Positions 1 through 5,827 of a stretch of 6,637 nucleotides of DNA are shown here, one piece after another. The stretch is taken from NCBI GenBank assembly GCA_031266495.1, contig JAISAX010000178.1, positions 1-6,637 of the forward strand, written 5' to 3'. This DNA is from Opitutaceae bacterium. GTDB taxonomy: Bacteria; Verrucomicrobiota; Verrucomicrobiae; Opitutales; Opitutaceae. The position numbers and the translations under genes are program-made. The stretch's first letter is position 1. Each line of letters opens with the position of its first letter. The notes under the pieces were generated by a model. The model ran no database searches. It saw nothing but the letters and a program-made list of their open reading frames with translations, and had not been told where the DNA came from.

Positions 1-15
1 AATCACTACAACACC

Positions 16-786
16 ATGAAACACATGCTCCCCATCGGCCTCGCGTCGATTCTTCTCACTGCCTCCGCCAGCCTGCGGGCGGTCGTCATTGATTCCGGCT
101 CCGTTGCCAACGGCTCCTGGTCGTATTCGCTTTCCTACGACGATCTGATCCAGGGAATGAGCGCCGCCGAAAATACGTCCGCCACCGGCGGCAACAAGTT
201 TTTCAACGACGTTGAAAGCTCCCTCAATGTAGTTGCCTACAAGACAAACAACGGCTCTTCCGGGGGGACATTACGCGCCACGCTGGGCATGGCCGATGAA
301 ACAACAACGGCCTCATTCACCTACAAATTCGACTTCAGCAGCAGTGGCTATGCCATTGCCAACTTCACGGTGATCGAACCCTGGCGCTTCGATTTTACAG
401 CGAATACCGGGGCTACTTTTTCTTACACTTCATTTTACAGCCTGACAGGAAAGGACGGCAGTTGGGTACAAATTAACACCTCCGGAAATGTGACTGCATA
501 CAAAGCGGAAACATCCATAACGACTGTTCCCGATTCTGCCGGTGAATCTGTTGACGCCTCTGTCATTTATTACAAAGTCGAGCTGGCGTCATCCCGATCC
601 ATTACGGCCACCAGTTACAGCGTTCCGAGGGCGATGCAGTTCGGTTACGTGCAAAACATCGAAGCCGCCACGCCCTTCGGCATCGGCTTCAACCTGACTG
701 CCGTTCCCGAACCCTCGACCGTTGCGATGATCCTCGGCGCATGTGGACTGCTGGTGGCAACGGCGCTTCGCCCCCGTCGCACGTAA
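16..786 (+). CDS. Secreted PEP-CTERM-anchored beta-rich protein, first of a tandem paralogue pair
   Basis: This 256-residue protein has an N-terminal signal peptide (hydrophobic stretch about residues 5-20, likely cleavage after LRA near residue 22). A textbook PEP-CTERM tail fills residues 230-256: VPEPST, then a hydrophobic segment, then the basic end RPRRT. In known systems such tails are recognised by exosortase and direct proteins to the cell surface or exopolysaccharide matrix. The body is rich in Ser, Thr, Gly and aromatic residues and looks like a beta-sandwich. It shares GNKFFND (59-65), YKFDFS (103-108), SFY (139-141) and VIYYKV (183-188) with the next gene, so the two are divergent paralogues. 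It is the first visible gene of a likely three-gene operon with a secreted glycoside hydrolase. Met1 at 16 is chosen, but Met4 at 25 is equally possible because neither has a visible Shine-Dalgarno sequence. No enzymatic motif is seen; binding, structural or matrix roles are guesses. Confidence 0.88.
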   Translation: MKHMLPIGLASILLTASASLRAVVIDSGSVANGSWSYSLSYDDLIQGMSAAENTSATGGNKFFNDVESSLNVVAYKTNNGSSGGTLRATLGMADETTTASFTYKFDFSSSGYAIANFTVIEPWRFDFTANTGATFSYTSFYSLTGKDGSWVQINTSGNVTAYKAETSITTVPDSAGESVDASVIYYKVELASSRSITATSYSVPRAMQFGYVQNIEAATPFGIGFNLTAVPEPSTVAMILGACGLLVATALRPRRT

Positions 787-822
787 TGTTTTTTTCCTGA
801 CAACCTGATTCTCCCTCCATCC

Positions 823-1560
823 ATGACTCACGTTCGTATCCGTATTCGATCCGCTCTCCTGTCATTCGCACTCCTGGCGTTCGCGGCGGCGGCCCCCTCC
901 GCCGTCCGTGCCAGCCTCGCCATCAAGCCTTCCGACATCCACAACGGGAAATACCTCTACAAGCTCGACCACGGCGACATGAAGACCGCCGTCCCGAGTT
1001 CGGGAAAGCTTCCCGACTGGGAGTGGATTCCCTCGGGCAACAAGCTTCTTGATGACTGTTTCTCCTTTTCCAACATTCGCGTGACCGGAGCAAACTGGAG
1101 CTTTGTCTGGCTCAAGCAGGGCACCACGCGGGGAGAGATCGTTTACAAATTCGATTTTTCCCGGACGGGTCATGCGGCCACCGCTTTTCGCGTCCGCGAA
1201 GTCGTGCGCCGCGAAGCCGATGGCCCTGCCCATGACAAGCGGAGTTCCTGTGGATTCCGGTCGTTTTACCGCATCGGCGACGAAGGCGAATGGAAGCCCC
1301 TCAACGAGCTGGCTCCCTCGCCTGACTTCAAGGGCGATACCCTGCTCGCGACTCTCCCGGTGAAACTCGACGCGCCTTCCCCGGTGGTTTATTACCGTGT
1401 CGTCCTCACCTCCAGTCAGCCCCTTGTCGGCAGCTATCTCGGCAAAGGCCAGAAAGGTCATCAGGACTTTGGCCGGGCCGGCGTCCTCTGGAACTTCACC
1501 CGGATCGATAACGCCGAAAATTTCTTCCAGATTCTGTTCGACGTGACCGGGCAAAAGTAA
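823..1560 (+). CDS. Secreted beta-rich protein, paralogue of the upstream gene but without PEP-CTERM
   Basis: This 245-residue protein begins with a clear signal peptide: a basic n-region (HVRIRIR), an Ala/Leu core, and likely cleavage after VRA at residue 30. It therefore acts outside the cytoplasm. The mature part repeats the block order of the upstream protein: GNKLLDD (72-78), YKFDFS (108-113), GFRSFYR (144-150) and VVYYRV (188-193), followed by a C-terminal region ending in a FDVTGQ-type strand. It stops there, exactly where the upstream protein continues into its PEP-CTERM tail, so this copy is predicted to be soluble or anchored differently. It is more charged than its paralogue. The gene starts 36 bases after the upstream stop and ends 4 bases before the hydrolase start, which argues for co-transcription. 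I recognise no named family; a carbohydrate-binding or accessory role is inferred from context only. Confidence 0.85.
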   Translation: MTHVRIRIRSALLSFALLAFAAAAPSAVRASLAIKPSDIHNGKYLYKLDHGDMKTAVPSSGKLPDWEWIPSGNKLLDDCFSFSNIRVTGANWSFVWLKQGTTRGEIVYKFDFSRTGHAATAFRVREVVRREADGPAHDKRSSCGFRSFYRIGDEGEWKPLNELAPSPDFKGDTLLATLPVKLDAPSPVVYYRVVLTSSQPLVGSYLGKGQKGHQDFGRAGVLWNFTRIDNAENFFQILFDVTGQK

Positions 1561-1564
1561 CGCC

Positions 1565-4500
1565 ATGTTTCTCCATTCGCATCCTGTCCTCGCCCCGTTC
1601 CGCCTGTTTTGTCTTTCGTCGATTCTTTCTCTCGCGGCACCGGCGCCGGGCGCTGTCACCGAAAATTCAGGACAGAAGAGGATCATTGACGATTTCGAGG
1701 ACGTCAGTACCTGGCGACAGAGGGAAGGCCGCGGACAGGATCCGGCCACCTGGTTTTCCGCCGGCTCCAGCTTCGGCGGGTCCACCCGTGAACGCTGCCA
1801 TGGCTCTTATGTGGGCGAGTTGTTTTTCTCCATCGAGAAAGGCGCTCCTTCCCCCTACCGCTTCTCTTTCGAACGCGTCAGGATTTCACAACTCCCTGTC
1901 GCCAGACCCGACGGCATCGAGTTCATGGCCAATTCGCAGGGGCTGCCCGTCCGTTTTTCCTTTGTCCTGCTGGATGCCGGACGCCGCCAGTTTTCCACCC
2001 GGCCGGTTCCCGTATCCGGTGACACCTGGCGTCTGTATCGTCTCGAACTCAACGGGCAGACCGTGTCGGGCTGGGACCGGATCCAGCTTCCCCTCGTGAT
2101 GCAGCGCTTCGTGATGGAGACCGAAACCGCAGTGCAAAATGCCCGCGTTTTTGTTGACGACCTCGCATTCACGGGAGCATTCGACGAGGATCGTCAACTG
2201 GACATTCGTCCGGTGTATGAGAAGATAAACTACGCTCCCGGGAACGACGTTGTCCTCCGTTATCGCATCCTGAACGCGCTTCCCGTCCCCTGTCGCATTC
2301 ACGTGACGGCCAGGATCATGACCGCCAAAGGCACGCCGGTCCGCACCGCCGGATTCGCCCGCCGCGACAACGGCAGCTTCGTAACCGATCTTGAACTCCC
2401 TGCGCACGGAGAGGCCGTTGCGAGCTTTAACCTCGGTCCGCTTCCGGTCGGAGCCTACAGTGCGGAAGTCATCGCGGACCGGGTCCGGTCCGGTTCTGCA
2501 TCCGGCCCCGCCCGGGCTGGCTACGACGACACCTTTGGCGTTTTTGTCCCCAACGGCGGACGATTCAACAAACACCCCATGTGGTTCGGCGTGCAGGATC
2601 TCTCGCCATGGGAGGGGGAAGGTGAACGCCTTCTGCACATGCAATGGCTCAGGCAACTGGGAGCGGACATGAACCGTTTCAACGTCCCCGGTCGCCTGGA
2701 ACCCCGCGAAGGCCTGTGGAGTCTCGACGGCTGGCGCACGCTCCTTGCCGAGCACCGCGCCGCCGGCATCGATGTGCTCTTTACCTTCATGGAGCTTCCT
2801 CCATGGCTTCGCACCAGGTCCAATGACGGACGCACTCCCCCCAACGATTACGCCAGGTTTGAGAAACATGCCGCCGAATTCGGGAAATTTGTCCTGGAGA
2901 ATCCGGAAATCAAATACGTGCAGTTCTGGAACGAACCGGATTCCGGAGGCCCCGGCGCCGGGCATGGCTTCTTTCACGGTTCCCGTGACGATTACCTGAA
3001 GATGTTCGATGTTTTCAGCCGCGGCTTTCGCTCGACCAACTCGAGAACCCCTCTGACTACAGGTGGCCTCACGCTGAAGGACGAAATCACCGGCCTGGTT
3101 CGCGGCACGATCATCGACAAGAAGGACAATTACGACGTTGTCGCTTTTCATGCGCATGGAGAACTCGACAACTACGAGAAAAAACAACTGCAGATCGAAG
3201 GCTGGCTGCGCGAGGCGGGTATCGAAAAGAGGATATTGAATTCCGAAACCGGTTCGCGCAGCGGATACAATCCGACAGGACGCCATGAACAAGCCATCAC
3301 ACTCGTCAAAAAAGTAAGCTACGCCAAATCCCGCCCCACCAGCGAACTCTACACCTGGTTCACCCTGCAAGACTACTGGGACATGGACGCCGAAGCCGAC
3401 GACTCCTTCGGACTCGTCACGACAGACAATCGGGTCAAGCCCTCCCTTGTCGCCTGCAACGAACTCATCCGCCAACTCGCCAACACCACACCCGACGGAG
3501 AATGCGACGATCTGCGACCCGGAGTGCGTATCCTCCGCTTCCTCCGGGAAGACGGCAAAGCCGTGCATGTTTGCTGGGCCACAGCAGGCGAAGCCGCGGC
3601 ACAACTCTGGCTCAAAACAAGCCATGGACAGACAATCCGGATACAAGACCTCTATGGCCGCTCCACAACGCCAACGATTTTCAACGACAACCTGCTGTTT
3701 GTTCCCGTGGGCAAAGAACCTCTCTACCTGATCACCAGCAGTGCGGAAAAACTGCAGCCAGCCACAACGGACGAGATATTCGCGCAAGTCCCGCCATCGC
3801 TCCACGCCAACACGTCAACACCATCCACGTTTCCACTGATATTTTCGGAACCGCAAAAGCGGGCGGCATCAGGCGAAATCATGCTAAAAACCCAGGCAGG
3901 CGAATTCGTTTGGCGCCAAAACTTTGTCCTCAAACAAGCCGAACACCTGAAAACCACGGCAACAATCTCCCCCCTATCCGTCCAATCCACGGGAGAGGCA
4001 GAGGCCCGGACCGAAGCGCAGCAACTGACGCTGACGATTTCCTGGACGCCTGAAACTCGCCAACAGGAGCCGCGGACAGATACTCGTCTCCCCGGCGCCA
4101 CCACCAACTCCATCGAAATGCCGATTCTCGTGGTCTCGGCGTATCCCGTTCCACGAATCCACCAAACCCCTTTCGACCCAGCCGGAGCCAGGACGATTTC
4201 CACCCAGGTACCCATCCGACTCAACCAAGCCTCTCAAGTAACGGATTTCGTTTTCGACCCCAGCGTCCCCGCCTGGGGAGGCGAAACCGATCTCTCCGCC
4301 GAAACCCGCATTGCGCACGACGGCAAGGGACTATTCTTCCGCTTCGACGTCACGGACGACAAACACGTGCAAACCTCCTACCCCTCGCGCCTCGATCGGG
4401 GAGACAGCATCAACATCTCCATTGCAGGGAGGGACGGAGTTACAAGTTTTCTCGCCGGGCTTCGCGATTCCGGAGAAACGGTAATCTGGTGCAACCGGAG

Positions 4501-4825
4501 TCCGAACAACAAATGGCTGGGCCATTGGGACGTCCCCCTGCGCATCGGACGCGTCAATCCGGTTACAGAAAACGGAGCCACGCGACCAGGCCTAACCCGC
4601 TATGAATTTTACATCCCCTTTGATCGCCTCGGTATCTCGTATCGGAATACCAGCGACACAGGAACTGACACAGAATCCGGAAAACAACTACTCCGGTTTG
4701 CATTTCACCTGAACGAAGACGACAACATCCGTCCGGATCGCTGGCAGCGCCGCATCCGAATCCTTCGCTGGCACGACGGAGCCGTCTTCGAGCCCGACTG
4801 CCAAGGCTACGGGATTCTTGAGTAA
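1565..4825 (+). CDS. Large secreted multi-domain glycoside hydrolase, clan GH-A type, with C-terminal CBM9-like domain
   Basis: This 1086-residue exported enzyme probably cleaves a polysaccharide or oligosaccharide by a retaining mechanism. A signal peptide covers about residues 1-30 (cleavage after APGA). Residues about 39-207 look like a jelly-roll, CBM-like domain (IDDFED start, VFVDDL end). Residues about 210-325 look Ig-like. Residues about 335-640 form a (beta/alpha)8 catalytic domain: WNEPD at 455-459 gives Glu457 as acid/base, FHAHGE at 528-533 fits a barrel strand, and NSETG at 559-563 gives Glu561 as nucleophile. TWFTLQDYW from 597 fits strand 8. Residues about 640-725 look like the beta-sandwich that often follows GH-A barrels. 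Residues about 735-875 are unassigned, and about 880-1085 resemble CBM9 domains (FRFDVTDDKH, FHLNEDD, RW). GH39- or GH5-like relatives are plausible, but the family and substrate cannot be fixed by eye. No PEP-CTERM tail is present. The start lies 4 bases after the preceding stop. Confidence 0.9.
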   Translation: MFLHSHPVLAPFRLFCLSSILSLAAPAPGAVTENSGQKRIIDDFEDVSTWRQREGRGQDPATWFSAGSSFGGSTRERCHGSYVGELFFSIEKGAPSPYRFSFERVRISQLPVARPDGIEFMANSQGLPVRFSFVLLDAGRRQFSTRPVPVSGDTWRLYRLELNGQTVSGWDRIQLPLVMQRFVMETETAVQNARVFVDDLAFTGAFDEDRQLDIRPVYEKINYAPGNDVVLRYRILNALPVPCRIHVTARIMTAKGTPVRTAGFARRDNGSFVTDLELPAHGEAVASFNLGPLPVGAYSAEVIADRVRSGSASGPARAGYDDTFGVFVPNGGRFNKHPMWFGVQDLSPWEGEGERLLHMQWLRQLGADMNRFNVPGRLEPREGLWSLDGWRTLLAEHRAAGIDVLFTFMELPPWLRTRSNDGRTPPNDYARFEKHAAEFGKFVLENPEIKYVQFWNEPDSGGPGAGHGFFHGSRDDYLKMFDVFSRGFRSTNSRTPLTTGGLTLKDEITGLVRGTIIDKKDNYDVVAFHAHGELDNYEKKQLQIEGWLREAGIEKRILNSETGSRSGYNPTGRHEQAITLVKKVSYAKSRPTSELYTWFTLQDYWDMDAEADDSFGLVTTDNRVKPSLVACNELIRQLANTTPDGECDDLRPGVRILRFLREDGKAVHVCWATAGEAAAQLWLKTSHGQTIRIQDLYGRSTTPTIFNDNLLFVPVGKEPLYLITSSAEKLQPATTDEIFAQVPPSLHANTSTPSTFPLIFSEPQKRAASGEIMLKTQAGEFVWRQNFVLKQAEHLKTTATISPLSVQSTGEAEARTEAQQLTLTISWTPETRQQEPRTDTRLPGATTNSIEMPILVVSAYPVPRIHQTPFDPAGARTISTQVPIRLNQASQVTDFVFDPSVPAWGGETDLSAETRIAHDGKGLFFRFDVTDDKHVQTSYPSRLDRGDSINISIAGRDGVTSFLAGLRDSGETVIWCNRSPNNKWLGHWDVPLRIGRVNPVTENGATRPGLTRYEFYIPFDRLGISYRNTSDTGTDTESGKQLLRFAFHLNEDDNIRPDRWQRRIRILRWHDGAVFEPDCQGYGILE

Positions 4826-4863
4826 CTGAAGTTACGCAGGCGGAAGCCGGAGCGGCCGGAGCG

Positions 4864-4899
4864 GCGGTCTCCAGACCGCTGCGACGACGCGAAGCGTCG
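4864..4899. repeat. Left-arm double hairpin, includes a GCGAAGC mini-hairpin
   Basis: Two adjacent perfect hairpins are visible. The first pairs GCGGTCT (4864-4870) with AGACCGC (4873-4879) across a two-base CC gap. The second pairs CGACGC (4885-4890) with GCGTCG (4894-4899) around a GAA loop. The core GCGAAGC (4889-4895) is known from DNA structural studies as an exceptionally stable mini-hairpin. These would fold in single-stranded DNA or in RNA. Confidence 0.8.
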
Positions 4900-4914
4900 C
4901 CGGTTCGAGAGGCT

Positions 4915-4932
4915 GGGGGGGGGGGGGTGGGG
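4915..4932 (+). repeat. G13-T-G4 homopolymer tract at the centre of the palindrome
   Basis: Thirteen consecutive G residues (4915-4927) are followed by T and four more G residues (4929-4932). The tract lies in the central, unpaired part of the palindromic element. Such runs are prone to replication slippage and sequencing length errors, and can stack into G-quadruplexes. It lies outside any gene, so no coding phase variation is expected. Confidence 0.85.
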
Positions 4933-4954
4933 CTTGCGGCGGAGAGGCAAGGGG

Positions 4955-4994
4955 CGAGGCGCTTCGCGCCTCGTCGCAGCGGCAGGAATGCCGC
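4955..4994. repeat. Right-arm double hairpin, mirror of the left arm with different stem sequence
   Basis: The first hairpin pairs CGAGGCGC (4955-4962) with GCGCCTCG (4966-4973) around TTC; on the minus strand its core reads GCGAAGC (4961-4967). The second pairs GCGGCA (4979-4984) with TGCCGC (4989-4994) around GGAA. The order is the mirror image of the left arm, and stems differ in sequence while remaining perfectly paired. Confidence 0.8.
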
Positions 4995-5027
4995 CGCTCC
5001 GGCTCCGCGTAATATCAGTGAGTAATA

Positions 5028-5166
5028 TCCAACTTGCATTCGACTTGTCATGGAGTGCGGCGATTCATCCCGCTGCATCAATCCCCCTCCTGCCGCTTCA
5101 AGGCCAAGCGAATTTGCTGATTTATTTTTGGCCGTGTCCCTAACGCCAATTCGTTCGCAAGTTGGA
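5028..5166. repeat. Ten-base perfect inverted repeat enclosing about 119 bases
   Basis: TCCAACTTGC at 5028-5037 is perfectly complementary to GCAAGTTGGA at 5157-5166. The enclosed DNA has no gene. The arms might be the ends of a very small mobile element or a chance match; no target-site duplication is evident beside them. Confidence 0.35.
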
Positions 5167-5235
5167 ATCAGTGGCGGATAAAATTTTCGTGTGCTGGATT
5201 TGATTCTGCTCACGGGACGCACTGCAAACCTGCCT

Positions 5236-5253
5236 TTCGTTACGTATAACGAA
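5236..5253. repeat. Short palindrome TTCGTTA-CGTA-TAACGAA
   Basis: Seven-base arms (5236-5242 and 5247-5253) are perfectly complementary around a CGTA centre that is not fully symmetric-breaking, since TACGTA itself is palindromic in part. The form resembles a dimeric regulator operator, but no promoter or nearby gene supports that reading. Confidence 0.4.
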
Positions 5254-5808
5254 TCAGAAATTTTGTCGTAGTTCCGCAAATGCGACTTGACGGGGGCACA
5301 TTCTCGTTGCTCCACATGATCGAATCTCGCAGATATCAATTTGGGGCCGAAATTATCAGAAACTGGGATTACCAGCTGATGGTACGCAGAAGCCCAAGAA
5401 TGGAGGTATTGGAGGGCGTGAGAACGTGTTTAAAATTAAATCAAATGGGATAAATGCATAACTTATTGCTATATATGATGATATTTTCGGTCGAAAAAAT
5501 ATACATTTTCTTGATATTTTTCCAGACAAAATCATGATTTCCGAATTATGCATGAGGCTTATCCAAGTGATATAAGTATCGGATAATTCAATTTGATTCG
5601 GGGACTTTTGGAGAATTCCCGGAAGAAAACACGTCCGAGGGAAGTCGACTTATGGGCAGTTTGAAAAACTCATTTTTTTGAAAACGCTCCAAAAATCGAG
5701 GACGGGAAATCATTAAAAATCCATATAATCAAATGAAACTCATTATCTTTGGAGATTTCTTGTGGTGTTTTCTTGTTGTTTTAGATATTGTTACACAATT
5801 TCCCCTTT

Positions 5809-5827
5809 CCCCATCAGAAAGATGGGG
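5809..5827. repeat. Seven-base-pair hairpin overlapping the transposase stop codon
   Basis: CCCCATC (5809-5815) pairs perfectly with GATGGGG (5821-5827) around a five-base loop, and the TGA stop sits inside it. No T-tract follows in the minus-strand direction, so it is not a standard intrinsic terminator. It may slow or protect the transposase transcript end. Confidence 0.5.

Larger units (their letters stand above)
4832..5012. repeat. 181-base nested palindromic element (REP/BIME- or MITE-like) behind the hydrolase gene
   Basis: The element begins with ttacgc (4832-4837) and ends with the complementary gcgtaa (5007-5012). Inside are further matching arms: CCGCTGCGACGA at 4876-4887 is perfectly complementary to 4971-4982, and the CCGGAGCGGCGG region at 4856-4867 is complementary to 4991-5002. 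The left arm carries a 9-base tandem duplication, ccggagcgg at 4847-4855 and 4856-4864, of which the right arm has one copy. Each arm also folds on itself into two hairpins. Position directly after a stop codon, GC-rich palindromes and paired arms fit a dispersed intergenic repeat. It could also define the 3' end of the operon transcript, although no T-tract follows. No open reading frame of its own is present. Confidence 0.8.
5013..5653. other. Intergenic stretch without a convincing gene, turning AT-rich from about 5420
   Basis: No reading frame here has the codon use, start context or recognisable protein sequence of a real gene. The first 400 bases have mixed composition and contain a short direct repeat gtaatatc (5009-5016 and 5022-5029) plus small inverted repeats. 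From about 5420 the DNA is clearly AT-rich, with runs such as tttaaaattaaatc and a small hairpin TTTTCG/CGAAAA at 5484-5497. It could hold remnants of old insertions or regulatory DNA; I cannot assign a function. Confidence 0.55.

Noticed and set aside
787..822. Seven-T run after the first gene as a terminator
   Set aside because: No stem-loop precedes the T-run, and the close downstream paralogue suggests co-transcription.
862..1785. Minus-strand reading frame of 307 codons across the second gene and the hydrolase start
   Set aside because: It is antisense to two well-supported genes, crosses their junction, and has a low-complexity Arg/Gly/Glu-rich translation.
1886..3805. Long minus-strand reading frame of 639 codons inside the hydrolase gene
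   Set aside because: It is antisense to a gene with signal peptide, catalytic motifs and domain structure. Its translation has no recognisable family and its length is explained by GC-rich codons leaving few stops on the opposite strand.
4832..5012. Palindrome as a simple intrinsic terminator
   Set aside because: No T-tract follows any of the stems in either direction, and the two-arm architecture is far larger than a terminator needs. A role in ending transcripts remains possible but not shown.
4832..5260. CRISPR array
   Set aside because: Repeats here are inverted, few and without regular unique spacers.
4563..5339. Minus-strand reading frame of 258 codons over the palindromic element
   Set aside because: It reads through the hydrolase end, the palindrome and the G-tract. 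The translation is Ser/Arg/Ala-rich and repeat-derived, with no domain.
5356..5553. Minus-strand 65-codon reading frame in the intergenic stretch
   Set aside because: No recognisable protein, no start context, and it straddles a composition change; probably chance.
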